Assembly: GCF_000005505.3 (NCBI RefSeq) | Contig: NC_016132.3 | Coordinates: 41,678,914 to 41,742,913, forward strand | DNA from: Brachypodium distachyon | Taxonomy: Eukaryota; Streptophyta; Magnoliopsida; Poales; Poaceae | Reading direction: 5' to 3' | DNA: 64,000 nucleotides | Shown: in pieces, positions 1-11,938 of the stretch | How the letters are laid out: each line of letters opens with the position of its first letter | Position numbering within the stretch: position 1 is the stretch's first letter | Translations under genes and position numbers: made by a program | The notes under the pieces: generated by a model | What the model was told of the DNA's origin: nothing | What the model saw: the letters and a program-made list of their open reading frames with translations, nothing else | The model's database searches: none

Positions 1-901
1 TAACCTAGCTTGGCATGTATTTCTCATGTTTTACCATGTAGTCGACATTATCGGAAATGTTAACTTGGCTCAACATGTGTTTCTTGGAGTACTATATTTC
101 CTTGTTGTGAAGTACTATATTTCCTTAGTTTATACAGCTCGCAATCGTTCGCTATGATTGCACTTTTGTGCCACCAATTGCTGTCGCCGTTGGGATATGA
201 CTTGGCTTCGGCGCCTTAGGCCATGGTTATGAGCCACGGGTCCTAGTACCCTTGTGAGGGTCGCTATCGATATGCCGGTAGTGATCCGGACACTTCGACC
301 TGCCGTTCGGGAAATTTCATGTGGAATTTTCCCTCTTCGGACTTCAGGAAGCTATTCTTTCCCGCGATTATTATGGAGCCTTAGCCCGGTTACTATCATG
401 CAGGCCCGTGCGCGACGTCTCGCATACGGGTAGCATGGTTCTCTGAGGTAAGTATGCTCATGCATAACTCGCTTATTTACGGTTCTCCTTAAATGCGTTT
501 TAAGGAGTTTCCGGCCCACGGGGGACTTGGTTCTACTTGGCGGATGGCCTCGAGGCACGCTAGGATCCACCAAGGAACAAGTCGCCAGTAGCGACCTATG
601 TCCATGGACATTTTGGGAGGATGCCTGGGCCAACGGAGGCCTTTTCGCGTTCCTCGGTGAGCGGCACAGGGGCAGCGGCTCTTTTATGATGATGAGTCAT
701 GTGAGTGTCTCGTGTCACTCTTAATTTTCCTTAAGGACTTATTTTCTTGTCTTAAGGTATGCCCCGATGGGCACTTATAAGCCTTGTGTAGACGTGGCCT
801 CGTTGGCGCTTATGATCCCTCGAAGTTTCGCAGGGAAGAGGCCGGTTGGGCGCTGATGGTCTACTTTTGGGAGTGGCAAGGATTGTCCTTGAAGGTTCTC
901 C
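1..901 (-). other. 3' non-coding part of gypsy element C
   Basis: On the minus strand this lies downstream of the pol stop codon of element C at 902-904. I see no conserved protein and no clear TG...CA LTR edge, so the 3' LTR may start here or lie beyond position 1. A short direct repeat (agtactatatttcctt) occurs twice around 88-131. Open frames here are short and resemble no family I know. Plant Tat-type elements often have a long non-coding stretch between pol and the 3' LTR, which fits. Confidence 0.5.
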
Positions 902-1762
902 TTAGGCGTAGAAACGCCGGAGCTTGTCGCCGTTCCAGGCATAGACAAGATTTTGCCCTTTCATGTTCTTGAGGTGGTATGCACCATTTCCAAATACTGC
1001 GGCGATGCGGTATGGTCCTTCTCATTTAGGGTCGAGTTTGCGCTGGAGCTTTAGGTCGACATCCTTTTTCAGCACGAGATCTCCTTGGGAGAAGGCTCGT
1101 TCCCGCACTCTTGTTTTGTAGAAGCGCGCGGCGCTTTGCTCGTAGACGGCGTGTCTCATGAGGGTTTTGTCACGAGCTTCTTCCACAAGATCGATGGCCG
1201 TCTTGTGGTGCTCTTCATTTTCGATGAAGGCAATTGGAGTGGCTTCTTGGAGCCTTTCGACCCGAGGTGAGCGGAACTCGACCTCGACGGGAAGAACTGC
1301 TTCGGCTCCATACACCAAAGAGAATGGTGTTCGGCCCGTGGAACGGCTTACGGAGGTGCGTATGCCCCAAACCACACTAGCGAGTTCATCTCCCCATGCT
1401 CCCCTTGCTTTGCTAACCGTGTTCTCTACCCTTCGGCGGAGTCCTTGGAGGATTAATCCATTTGCCCTTTCACAAGCGCCGTTGCTCTTTGGGTAAGCAA
1501 CGGATGCGAAGTGCAGTTTGATCTTGAGGCATTCGCAGAATTTGATCAATTCCGCACAGTCGAACTGTTTGCCATTGTCCACGGTTAGCTCTCGCGGGAC
1601 GCCATATCGGCATATGATGTTTTCCCAGAAAAAAATTTGAACGGCCTGTGACGTGATCTTGCCGAGTGGCGCTGCTTCTATCCATTTGGAGAAGTAATCA
1701 ATCGTCACCACGAGGTACTTGCAGCCCCCGTTACATGCGGGGAAAGGCCCGAGAAGGTCCAT
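902..1762 (-). pseudogene. Integrase catalytic core and C-terminal part, element C
   Basis: This is the integrase core of a Ty3/gypsy polyprotein, which joins element cDNA to host DNA. The frame opens with MDLLGPFP (first catalytic Asp), then LTVDNGKQF (second Asp) and NGACERANG (the Glu), giving a D,D,E set. The later GDLVLKK segment is the usual gypsy integrase C-terminal motif. An in-frame TAG at 1763-1765 separates it from the zinc-binding part, where relatives have Trp. A TGA near 1022, again at a Trp position (KLDPK, then EGPY), cuts the tail, but homology continues to a natural stop at 902-904. The copy is therefore dead at several places. Confidence 0.85.
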
Positions 1763-1765
1763 TCC

Positions 1766-2134
1766 CTAGCGTGCAAATGGCCATATTATCGGGATATTCT
1801 TCAGGGAAGTCACGGGCGCATGGATTGACTTAGCCATTTTCTGGCAAGCGTCGCATTTCCGCAATATGGTGATTGCGTCTTGCACCATGGTGGGCCAATA
1901 GAATCCCTGTCGTAAGGCCTTCGCCGCGGTGGCTCTTGGCGCGAGGTGGTGGCCGCATATTCCTGAATGGATTTCCAGGAGGAGCTCGGCTTGCCGGTCA
2001 GGAGTAATGCACTTAAGCAATGCGGCCGCCCCTTTCTTGTATAGGATGCCATCGAGGAGGACGTACATTTCGGTTTTTGCGAGCAGAGTTTTGGCACTTG
2101 GGCCTTCTGCTTCTTCGTCCACCTCGCCTATCAA
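1766..2134 (-). pseudogene. Integrase zinc-binding (H2C2) region, element C
   Basis: This fragment holds the integrase N-terminal zinc-binding domain: H..H in the EIHSGICGHHLA segment, then CDACQKM, with the family signature RQGFYWPTM between them. It follows the second RNase H in the same pol and precedes the catalytic core across one TAG. The preceding frame ends at 2155, so a stop or frameshift also lies just upstream. No independent function is expected; it is a slice of the broken polyprotein. Confidence 0.8.
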
Positions 2135-2154
2135 GGCGCGGATAATGGTGTCAT

Positions 2155-2805
2155 CTAAGAGGGTGGAGCGTTGATGACCATGCTGGTCTTTGAAGCTTCG
2201 TCAAGGGCGTCGGCTTCTTCCTTTATGGATGGGGTGCGAATCACTTCGAAGAATGCGCCAGGTGGCAGCGGTTCTTTGGAACCGGCCGTTCGGGCTAACC
2301 TGTCGGCCAGGTGATTTTCTCCTCGGGAAATGCATCGCGCCTCCATACCTAGGAAATACCGTTCCATCTTGCGAACTTCTTCGATATATTTCTTCATCCT
2401 TTCATCAAGGCATTGATATGACTTGTCCATTTGGTTTATCACTAGTTGGGAGTCTCCTTGGATGAGAAGGCGTCGGACTCCCATGGCCTTGGCCAGTCGA
2501 AGTCCGAGAAGTAGCGCCTCATGCTCTGGCATATTGTTGGTGGCGTTGAAGTCCAGGTGGGCGGCGTACTCCAGGATTTTTCCTTCGGGGCTGAAGAGTA
2601 TGACTCCGGCCCCGGCGCCGTCAAGGCGCTTGGAGCCATCGAACCTCATTATCCAATGTGGTTCGGGGGCCTTGGTTTTGGGTGTGATTTCTTTGGGTGG
2701 GGCTAGTGGAGCATGCCACTCGGCCACAAAGTCAGCCAGGAGTTGGGATTTTATGGCCGTTCTCGCCGTGAGCTCTAGCGAGAAAGGGCCAATTCCGTTG
2801 CCCAT
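2155..2805 (-). pseudogene. Second (archaeal-like) RNase H domain, element C
   Basis: The 216-residue frame carries a second RNase H: MRFDGSK (first Asp), EHEALLLGL (Glu) and GDSQLVINQ (Asp), with a late LADRLAR segment. A second RNase H after the normal gypsy RNase H is the hallmark of the plant Tat lineage. It overlaps the end of the upstream reverse transcriptase frame in another phase. A frameshift near 2780-2800 therefore breaks what was one reading frame (the [19 protein letters not shown] segment belongs directly after ATGRIAKWATEL). Confidence 0.85.
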
Positions 2806-5330
2806 TTGGCGATTCTTCCAGTGGCTTCCTTATTGCTGAAGACTTCCTTGAGTGGGAAGGTAGTTGGCACCATGATGGTGTGGCCCATGAAGTAATGACG
2901 GAGTTTTCGAGAGGCCATGAGGAGGGCGTAAGCGATCTTCTCAATCTGGGTGTATCGACCCTTTGCTCCTCCCAAGGCTTCGCTCACGTAATATACCGGG
3001 CGTTGTGACCCGTCTTCCTCCTTCACGAGTGCTGCGCTCACGGCGACCGGGGTTGCGGCAAGGTACAGGAGCAAGGGCTCCCCCTGCTTTGGGCTCGTGA
3101 GAAGCAGAGGGGTCGACAAATAGGTCTTGAGTTCTTCGAAGGCCCTTTGAGCTTCGTCGGTCCACTCAAAGTTGTCGAGGCTTCTCAAGGCTTTGAAAAA
3201 AGGAAGACCCTTCTCGGATGATTGGGCGACGAATCGTCTCAAGGCTGCAATTCTTCCTGCTGGGCGCTGCACATCTTTGATGGAGCGAGAAGGCTCCATT
3301 TCCATGATGGCCCGGATTTTCTCCGGGTTAGCCTCAATCCCTCGTTGAGAGATGAGGAAGCCCAGGAGTTTTCCTCCTCGAACTCCGAATGCGCACTTCT
3401 CCGGATTGAGCTTTACGCCGTACTTGCGGAGATTGTCGAAGGTTTCCTGCAGGTCCTTGGGATTCGTTCCTGCAATTTGACTTTTGATGACGGCGTCATC
3501 CACGTATACTTCGGCGTTTCTCGCCAATTGTTCTTTCAGGATGAGGCTGACGAGGCGTTGGAAGGTTGCGCCGGCGTTCCTTAATCCAAAGGGCATTCTG
3601 CGATAGCAGAAGGTGTCGACGGGAGTGATGAAGCTGGTCTTTTCCTCGTCTTCCTTGGCCATGTGGACTTGGTGATATCCCGAATAGGCGTCCAAGAAGC
3701 TCAACCTTTCGCATCCGGCCGTGGAGTCGACCAGTTGGTCGATCCGAGGGAGCGGGTAGTCGTCCTTGGGGCATGCCTTGTTCAGGTCGGTAAAGTCGAC
3801 ACGCATTCGCCACTTGCCGTTGGCCTTTTTTACCAAGACAGGATTGGCTAGCCACTCGGGATGCCAAACTTCTCGGATAAGCCCGGCGTCGGAGAGTTTA
3901 GCGATTTCTTGTTTGATGACTTCACTTCGCTCGATGGAGAGTTTCCGAAGCTTCTGCTTCATGGGAGCTTTGTCGGGTCTCACGGCGAGGCGATGTTCCA
4001 TGATGTCACGCGGGACTCCTCCCATGTCGGAAGGCGACCAAGCAAAGAGGTCGGAATTCTTCCGGAGCAGGCCGACAAGTTCCTCCTCGAGTTTACTTGG
4101 GAGGTCGGCTCCAATCTTCACCGTGCGTGTGGCGTCATCTTGGGAGATGCGTACTTCCTTGAGTTCTCCCTCAGGGAGAGGCTTGGGGATGTAGCGCTCC
4201 TGAGGATTGGTTTCGGATGCTCCCGTGTTCGAAAGCAAGTTAATACTCTTGAATGATTCTCTCTTTTCGGCGCACTTGGTCTCGTGGCGGTAAAGTGTCT
4301 TCCTGTCAGAAGATTGCTCGCCGCGGACCGTTATCATGCCCTTCGGGCCTGGGATCTTCATGCACAAGAAATTGTGGTGGACGACGGCACAAAGACGGTT
4401 TAGCGTCGTCCTCCTGAGGATGGCGTTGAAGGAGGCCTCCATATCCACCACGTCGAAGCGTACGAGTTCGGTCCGAGGATTTGTGGCGTCTCCGAAGGTC
4501 GTGAGGAGCTGAACTTGTCCGAGCGGCTGAATGGACTTCCCTGGTACGAAACCGGTAAGGGGATAAAGGGATGGCTGAAGCGAGCCGTTCTTGTATCCCC
4601 CATGTGGCTCCATCAGTTTCTTTAATGTGCTCAGATATATGATGTCGGCGGAGCTTCCGCCGTCCACAAGAATCTTCTTGAGCTCACAATTGGCGATGAT
4701 CGCCGTCACAAAGAGGGCGTCATCATGTGGGAAGCGTATCCCCTTAGCGTCTTCTTCGGTGAAGGCAATTGGCACGCTCGCCCACTTAGGTGGTGGTGTC
4801 AGGGTGAAGGTTCCCACGACATTGACTTCGCGAGCGTACTCCTTGCGTTGTCGCTTTGATCTGCGTCCCGTTGCGGAGCCCCCAAGTATCACTCCGACGT
4901 GATGTGCGGGTTCCTGGAATGGGAGGTTGTCTTCCTTGGGTGCTGGGTCAGTGACAAGGACGTTGGCGAGGCGCGGAGCCTCGGCTGTCTTCTCATCCTT
5001 GCGCCGGGCTTGCATTCGCGCCTGGAACTCTTCGCGGGCTGCGATGAGCGTGTTGCACTCTTCGGTGCTATGGCTTGCCGAGTTGTGGATGAGGCACCTT
5101 CCAGCTCCTCCCTCGGTTGGACGAGGTGGCTTCTTGGGTTGCCAAGTCTTTTGGGGTGGTGCTTGTCCTTCGATGGCGAAAATTTTCCGGGCCTTGTCAC
5201 CGGCGCCCTTTTTTCCCCCACCTCTTCTTCTTCTTGGAAGACGAAGCGGGCGCAGGAGGTTTGTCAGACGAGGGAGTTCCTTCGGGAGCGGCGCGTGACG
5301 CGTCCTTCTTGGCGATGTTCCCGTCATCAC
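2775..5330 (-). pseudogene. Gag C-terminus, protease, reverse transcriptase and RNase H, element C
   Basis: This is the largest open frame in the window (851 codons). In order it has a knuckle-like C..H...H...EC at about residues 79-92, an aspartic protease core (ILVDGGSSADI near 220-230), reverse transcriptase (FTDLNKACPKDDYPLPRID near 513, and the catalytic YVDD at 609-612) and the gypsy RNase H (about 750-820). Together these degrade the polyprotein, copy RNA to DNA and remove the RNA. The catalytic YVDD is intact, but upstream and downstream frameshifts make the element defective. Gag and pol frames change phase around 5205-5215, within a G/A homopolymer. The phase change is +1, so it looks like an indel rather than a -1 programmed shift. 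Confidence 0.88.
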
Positions 5331-5800
5331 CCCGGGCGTATTCTTGCAAGATTCGATAAAGCTCTTTGGTCGTCTTCGGCGGGTTACGACTTAGGGCCCG
5401 ATTCACTTCTCCTTGGAGAAGACCTTGCATGCATGCGTCGATCACGGTGGTCGACAGCGGGTTGGCGATTTGGAAGAAGCTTCGGAGGGATTCCCCCGGC
5501 TTTTGTTTCACGGCGTATAGCTCGTGAGCCTGCACGGGCTCTTTAAAATTTCCTTGAAAGTTGGCGATGAAGACCTCTTGGAGGCGTTCCCATGAGTGCA
5601 CAGAGTTCTTCCGCAGGTTGTAAAACCAAGTTTGCACCATTCCAGTGTGCGCGAGCGGAAAGAGGTTGCACATCTCAATTGGACCTCCCCCGGCGGCCCG
5701 TATGGCGGTGGAGTAGACGTCCAAGAATTGAAGAGGATTTGACTCCCCGTCGTACGGCCGTATCGTGGGCGGCTTGAACCTTGGCGGAAAAGGCGCGTCT
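5197..5800 (-). pseudogene. Gag (capsid) fragment, element C
   Basis: The capsid-type retrotransposon Gag domain is readable from about 5800 (FKPPTIRPYDGESNP) through WFYNLRKNSVHSWERL and LRSFFQIANPLS. The frame ends in a Lys-rich tail at 5197. The N-terminal third is missing because sequence from 5801 rightward belongs to another element (LTR of element A). The ORF start at the internal Met near 5724 is an artefact; the homologous reading frame runs up to the breakpoint. Confidence 0.8.
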
Positions 5801-6790
5801 TGTGTCGCACCCGTGGCACCCGGGGTACCACCGCTGCGTGACGCGTGAGCCCCCTATCCCGGGTTCCCGGGAAGGTCTCATCCCGGGGAGCGTTTGTGAG
5901 CTCCCCGGCAAGCTACCAGCCCGAAAGAGGCTAGCGGGGCTTCGGGGAATATTCCCGCTTGGGCACCTCCCGGGAAGCCGCTTCCCGGGAAGAGGTTCCC
6001 GGGTGCGCTGGGCCCGGGTGCTTCCCGGGGTCGACTTGCGGGGACTGGAGGTTCCCGGGCGCGTGCCCCCGCCCCGGGTCATGGGGCCCAGTGGACAGCG
6101 CCACGCGGGCGCGTGGCGGGCGCGGGACGCGCGGTCCCACCAAGGCAAGGAGTAAGGCGCGCGGCTCAGTAAACGAGCCGACCGACGGGTAGTTACCTGT
6201 CCGATCCAAGGAACAGTGGTTGTCCAATCCTACCCTAGGGTCTTAGGCCCCTAGCAGCGGAGGTGGCATCCATGCACGCCACCAACTCACCGGGGGGAGT
6301 TGCATGCCTCCCCGTTGGACACTTGTAGCTGATGCACCGTGGCACGTGTGGCACCCCTTGTGTATAAAAGGAGGACCCATGCCAATGGTCAAAGGGGTTA
6401 GACGGGGAGGAGGTTGGACAGTTGGTAGGCTAGTGAGTTGGTCGGTTGGTTCCAGTAGACAGCCAGCAGAGAGCAGTAAGGGGTACTTAGACATGGAGAG
6501 GAAGCCCGGGAACTGCCCCGGCATCTTGGAAACGTTTCACCCGCAATCAATATCAGTTCAGACAGGCAGGACGTAGGGTTTTACACCTCTGGGTGGCCCA
6601 AACCTGGGTAAAAAACGTGTGTGCACTTGTTCTTGTACCCGCACGCACCCTTAGCATTCTGTCTCACCGGCCCCGTAGGGCCTCATCGGCCGTGCCGGTG
6701 ATCACCGGGTCTCCGCCCCAGACGCCCCTACCGAACCTAAAAGGGGGACGTGGCCGCACGCCCCCGGTGTCGAAGCACCGAGCGACGACA
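5801..6790 (+). repeat. 5' LTR of element A
   Basis: It begins TGTGTCGCACC and ends ...gacgaca two bases before a primer-binding-site-like stretch. A TATA box (tgtataaaagg) lies at 6361-6371. It aligns over its whole length, in inverse orientation, with 28077-29089, including the ends, the TATA region and the GC-rich cccgggaa-rich first 300 bases. It would drive transcription rightward into gag and pol. Confidence 0.85.
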
Positions 6791-6792
6791 TC

Positions 6793-6812
6793 TGGCGCGC
6801 CAGTTAGGGGGC
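6793..6812 (+). other. Primer-binding site of element A
   Basis: TGGCGCGCCAG followed by a GGGGGC-rich stretch starts two bases after the LTR end, the usual place for tRNA priming of minus-strand DNA. The core ctggcgcgccag is itself a perfect palindrome. The same sequence is at the matching place in element B. I do not name the tRNA with confidence. Confidence 0.65.
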
Positions 6813-6900
6813 GCGGGAGTGGACAGCGCCGGAGATCGCCAGCAGCAGAAGATCCCATCGGCATCGGCTTCGCTCTTCTTCGTCGACGAGCCTAGTTGCC

Positions 6901-9299
6901 ATGCCCCTAAGCGGGCTGGTTACTCCCGCATAGACCCGCGTGAGGCCCCAGCGGCGCACACGCGGTCGCACGACGTGCGACCCGAGTCGGGAGCTCAAGA
7001 GAATCCCGAGCCCTCGAGGGTGCAGCAAACGCAGCTGCCCCCGCCACCTCCCCGACCGTCGATCAACAATCGGCCGAAGGGACCGGCTGCTGCCAGTGCC
7101 GGGGGCAGTCGGGTGAGCACGCATGGCGTCGCCCGGGCCAGCCAACAGGTTGAGTCGCGGCCCGAGGATGCCCCGCGGCAGCGACACCCGGAGCACGCCA
7201 CGTCACGGCGACCCCTGGAGGTTTGCACCCTCCACACCCGGAGGCGTCCGGGGCCAGGGCGGGAAGCAGACGTTCAGGAAACCGGTTGCCCCCCGTGCGA
7301 ACCCCGGCTGAAGCCATCGTCGCCGCGCGCGTCATGGTGCAGTACGAGCCGCAGCAGGGCATGCCGGCGCACGAGACGTGGGGCGAGGAGTTGGAAGCGC
7401 GTCTCGCCCTGGCCGCCCAGCAGCCACAAGGCGAGGGCGACCCGGTAGGCTCCGGCCACGGGTAGAACCTGGAGCTCTGAGACGTGGCACCTGCCTCGTG
7501 ACAGGGGGGGAACCCTTCCCCTCCTTAGCAGGGAGGTAGACGGGGGCCCGGAGGGCTCCTCGAACTCATCGCCCACCGTCTCGGGGGGTGATATGCGTGG
7601 CATCTTGAATGCCCACCAGCAGGAGGATCTGCGCCCGCGCTTGGAGCGCCGGCGCAGGCGCGAGGTGGAGCGCCAGCGCCCACAGGAGCAGGAAGACGCT
7701 CCCATGGGCCCCGAGGACGGTTGCATCGCGTTCACGCGCGAGCTGCGGCGGGTGGCGTGGCCCCGTAAGTTCCGAGCGCCCGCGCTCGGAACGTAAGATG
7801 GGAGCGCTAACCCCAAAGATTTCCTCCTGACTTATACGCTGGGCATGCATGCCATCGGCGCCGACGACAAGGTCAGGGCGAACTGGTTCCCGATGGTCCT
7901 CAAGGGATCAGCACGAACCTGGTTGCTCAACCTGCCCGCCGGGTCCGTCGCCACTTGCGCAGACCTGCGCGAGCAGTTCGTGAGCGCGTTCCAGGGCGGC
8001 TATAAGCGCCCGGGAACCATGGCGGAGCTGCACACTATCGTGCAAAAACCGGGAGAGACGTTGCGAGCCTTCGTCAACCGCTTCTCCAACCTCTCCTATT
8101 CCATCCCAGAGGCAGAGGCGGCCGCCATTATCTACACCTTCGCCATCAACGTCCGCGATCCCAAGATGCGCGAGAAGCTGAGCACGCATCGGATCCGGAT
8201 GACGCAGGACTTGTACGCCTTGGCGCACAAATGCGCCATGGCCGAGGAAGGGCGCCTAGCGCCCGAGCTGGCAGCCCAGGCTGCCGCGAGCCCTGGCGAG
8301 GGCTCGCCGAAGAAGGGTTCCCACAAGCGCAGCAGGAAGCAAGTCCTCACTACGGACTCGGGGGCTCCTGCCGCGAGGCCTGCGAAGAAGGCCTCGCCGG
8401 GTGGAGAGTCTGGTGGGAAGCAGGGCGACGCGCCCCGCTGTCCCATCCACAACAACTCCACCCACGACGTGCAGAGTTGCCACGTTCTGCAAGGGATCAA
8501 GCAGCGGCGGGAGCAGTGCCACGAGGAGCGTCGCGCCGCCGGTGCCTGCTTCAATTGTGGCGACATCGGGAATCTCTCCCGAGATTGCCCGAACGACCCC
8601 AGAGTGGGTCTGAGGCCGGCTGGCGGTGGCGCCGGCAGGAGTGAACCCCAAGGGGGGCGCGGCCAGCCCCTCGCTGGACGGGAACGCCCTCCTCGGGGAC
8701 GCGACAGGGCGCGCGCTGAGGAGCAGCGCGTGTCCGACTATACCGGCGGCGACGAACCAGGCTTCCAGGAGCCTCGTGGCGTCGCCTGCATTCATGGGGG
8801 AGCTTACGCTCTCCCATCGCACGCCGCGGTGAAGCGCCTCACTCGCGACGTGTGCGCGCTGTTGCCGGATGCGGAGCCGCAGCAACCGCTGAGCTGGTCG
8901 CATGTGTCGGTCACCTACAGCGCCGACGATCACCCAGCGCAACAGTTGGGTTCCGGGGTAATACCCTTCGTCGTCTCGCCGATCATTAGCAATATGATAG
9001 TGACCAAGGTGCTGGTGGACAACGGAGCGGGGCTTAACCTCCTGTCCGCTAGGCTGGTGGAAAAGCTCCAGCTGCCGATGGAGCAGCTGAAGCCCACCGA
9101 ACCGTTCCGAGGGGTGAACCCCGGGATCGTGCGCCCGCTGGGACGCATCACGCTGCCGGTCACCTTCGGGTCACGGGAAGCGTTCAGGACCGAGCACATA
9201 GTGCTCGTCCTGGCGCATACCCCGTTGCCCTACAACAGGATCCTTGGTCGGCCGGCGCTGATCAAGTTGTCGAGGCTTCTTCATCAGTCTACGGAGTGA
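6901..9299 (+). pseudogene. Gag and start of protease, element A
   Basis: The start ATG at 6901 corresponds to the Gag start of arm B, but a one-base deletion in codons 2-5 shifts the frame. The readable N-terminal region is then in another phase to about 7450. A stop (TAA, 7794-7796) sits where B has Tyr. From 7845 a 484-residue frame carries the capsid domain (LRAFVNRFSNLSYS), a CPIHNNSTHDVQSC motif, a CCHC zinc knuckle and the protease active site VLVDNGAG. The knuckle reads CFNCGDIGNLSRDC: the zinc-binding His is Asn, while arm B keeps His. A one-base deletion near 9275 ends the frame within the protease. Confidence 0.82.
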
Positions 9300-11263
9300 T
9301 GAAGCTGCCGTCCGTCTACGGAGTCCTCTCCATCAGGGGCGATCTCAAAGACGCAGCTTGGTGCGTTGGCGAGGTTGTCCGGGCCGCTGCTGCAGCTGAC
9401 GCTGGCGACGAGGGTGTTGTCGAGGACGACGCCTTGCCGGGTGATGCGCCGATAACGAAGAAGGCCCGCGCCACCCCGCAAGGGCTTGCCGGGGGAGGCG
9501 CAGGCTTGAGCTCGCGCCCCAGCATGAGGCAAGGGCTCCGGGAGGAGGCCGCCAAAGTGAAGAAGCTGCCCCTCCAAGCCGGCAACAAGGAGCGCACCGT
9601 TACCGTCGGTGCGAACCTGACCGCCGAATAGGAAAGCACCCTCGTCACCTTCCTCCGGGATAACGCCGACGTGTTCGCCTGGGAACCGTCGGACCTTCCC
9701 AGAGTCCCTAGGGAGGTGATTCAGCATCGGCTCGCGGTGCACCCGGACGCGCACCCCGTCAAGCAGAAGATCCGGCGGCAAGCACAAGAGCGAAAAGATT
9801 TCATCAAGCAAGAAGTGGACAAGCTCAGGGCTGCCGGGGCGATCAGGGAAGTTTTGTACCCGACTTGGCTGGCTAACCCTGTAGTAGTGCCCAAAGCAGA
9901 GAATAAGCTTCGCATGTGCGTAGATTTTACCGATCTTAATCGTGCATGCCCCAAGGATCCCTTCCCTGTACCCCGTATCGACCAGATAGTTGATTCTACC
10001 GCTGGTTGTGACTTGTTGAGTTTTCTGGATGCTTTCTCCGGCTACCATCAAATCAAGATGGCGGTCGAGGATGAGGAAAAGACAGCGTTTATCACACCGG
10101 TTGGCTGCTATTGCTATACATGCATGCCTTTCGGGTTGAAGAACGCGGGCTTCACATTCCAGCACGCCCTGCGCGAATGTTTGGGGCCCCAGCTAGGCCG
10201 CAACGTGGAGGCCTACATGGACGACATCGTCATCAAATCGAAGCGTAGGGACTCGTTGGTTGATGACCTGCGGGAGACGTTTGACAACCTCCGCAGGATC
10301 AAGCTCAAGCTGAACCCTGATAAGTGCACCTTCGGTGTCAACTCCGGGCAGCTTCTGGGTTTCTTGGTTTCACACCGGGGGATACAGGCCAACCCGACCA
10401 AAATAGAAGCTACCAAGAAGATGGAGGCCCCCCACAAGGTAAAAGATGTCCAGCGCCTCAACGGCTGTGTTGCCGTGCTGGGACGTTTCATCTCCAGGCT
10501 CGGCGAGCGTGCCTTGCCTTTCTTCCGGGTAATGAAGAAGAAGGGTACGGTCGACTGGACCCCCGAAGCCGAGGCGGCGTTCCAGGAACTCAAGCAGTAC
10601 CTGAGGTCGCCGCCCACCCTCGTCGCCCCCAAGCTGTGCGAGCCGCTGCTACTCTACCTAGCGGCGACTGACCAGGTGGTCAGCTCGGTGCTGGTTGCCG
10701 AGAGGGAGGAGGACGTCCCGGGGACTGGGGCGGCGGGGCAGGGGGCTGAGTGGCCTCCGGCAACCACCTCATACCCGGGGACCGCCCCCGAGTCGACAAC
10801 CTTGGCACCGCGGAAGCGGTCGGTGCAGCGCCCGGTGTACTTCGTTAGTACGGTGCTGCGCGATGCGCGGACAAGGTACCCGCAAGTACAGAAGCTCCTT
10901 CTGGGGATTCTCCTTGCGTCCCGCAAGCTGTGCCACTACTTCCAGGCGCACCGTGTCACGGTGGTGTCCAGGTTCTGCCTCGAGCGAGCGCTCACCAACC
11001 GTGAAGCCACCAGGAGGGTGGCCGAGTGGAGGATGGAGCTGTCAGAGTTCGACATCTGCTTCGCAACCTCCAAAAGCATTAAGAGTACGGCCCTGGCGGA
11101 CTTCGTCGCGGAATGGACGTCTACGGGCGTAGAAGAAAGTGAGCCGGAGACCAGCCTTCCGGGCAAGCTGGATGAGGGCCACTGGGTCCTCTACTTCGAC
11201 GGTGCGTTCAGTCTTCAGGGAGCGGGGGCCGGGGTCGTCATCGAGTCACCAACAGGGGACTAG
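9296..11263 (+). pseudogene. Protease tail, reverse transcriptase, RNase H and part of second RNase H, element A
   Basis: A linker frame (9296-9631) ends with TAG in a place where CAG is expected (TAE then ESTLVTFL). From 9671 a 530-residue frame has the RT fingers ([21 protein letters not shown]), the catalytic YMDD at residues 182-185, the gypsy RNase H and the beginning of the second RNase H ([15 protein letters not shown]). It stops at TAG 11261-11263 (SPTGD, then LRFAVQL in the same phase). Arm B has the same TAG at the same codon. The RT catalytic motif is intact, but the polyprotein is broken. Confidence 0.85.
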
Positions 11264-11938
11264 TTGCGGTTCGCTGTCCAACTCGACTTCGCCAACTCCA
11301 CCAACAACACAGCGGAGTACGAGGGCCTGCTTGCCGGGTTGCGGGCAGCGGTTGCCCTCGACATCAAGCGCCTGGTTGTTCGCGGCGATTCCCAGCTCGT
11401 GATCAACCAGGTGAAGGAGGTCCGCAAGCTGGAACGAAAGTTCAAAGGTTTGCGCTTCGAGCAGGTCAAGCGGAAGGATAACTTCGCTGCCGACGAGCTG
11501 GCCAAGATGGCAGCAGAACGCCGGAAGCCTCCGGCGGGGGTTTTCTGCCAGAAGCAAGTGGCTCCTTCAGTCGCCCCCCAGCCGGCTGCCCCTCCGGCAA
11601 CCGAAGGAACCTCTGCATCAGCAGGGGTCCATGCCGCGGATATGGCAGCATGCGTTGGCAGGGGGATTCCCCCCTGGGCGGAAGAAATTGCCCGCTATTT
11701 GAAAGGGGAGGCTCTCCCGGAGGATGACGTCGCCGCGGAGCGTATAGCGCGGCAAGCCAAGATGTACACTGTGGTAGATGGTAACATCTATCGCAGGCGT
11801 GCGAATGGTGTCAAACTCATCTGCGTGCCGAAGGAAGAAGGGTGCGCACTGTTGGAGGACATACATCGAGGCACATGTTCACACCATGTGGCCTCCCGGG
11901 CTCTAGCCGACAAGGCTTTCCGGCATGGCTTCTACTAG
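11264..11938 (+). pseudogene. Second RNase H and integrase zinc-binding region, element A
   Basis: This continues the pol frame in the same phase after the TAG at 11261: NTAEYEGLLAGL and RGDSQLVINQ are the RNase H Glu and Asp motifs, and the CSHHVASRALADKAFRHGFY segment is integrase zinc-binding. Compared with arm B, 39 bp (13 codons, B's segment around KDYDCPQMVPYVE) are missing in frame after VINQV. It ends at TAG 11936-11938 where the family signature has Trp (GFYWPT). Arm B has the same TAG. Confidence 0.82.

Noticed and set aside
5205..5215. Possible programmed frameshift between gag and pol of element C at a G/A run
   Set aside because: The phase change is +1, not the -1 expected for such a slippery run, and Tat-type elements usually have one frame. 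A simple indel is more likely.
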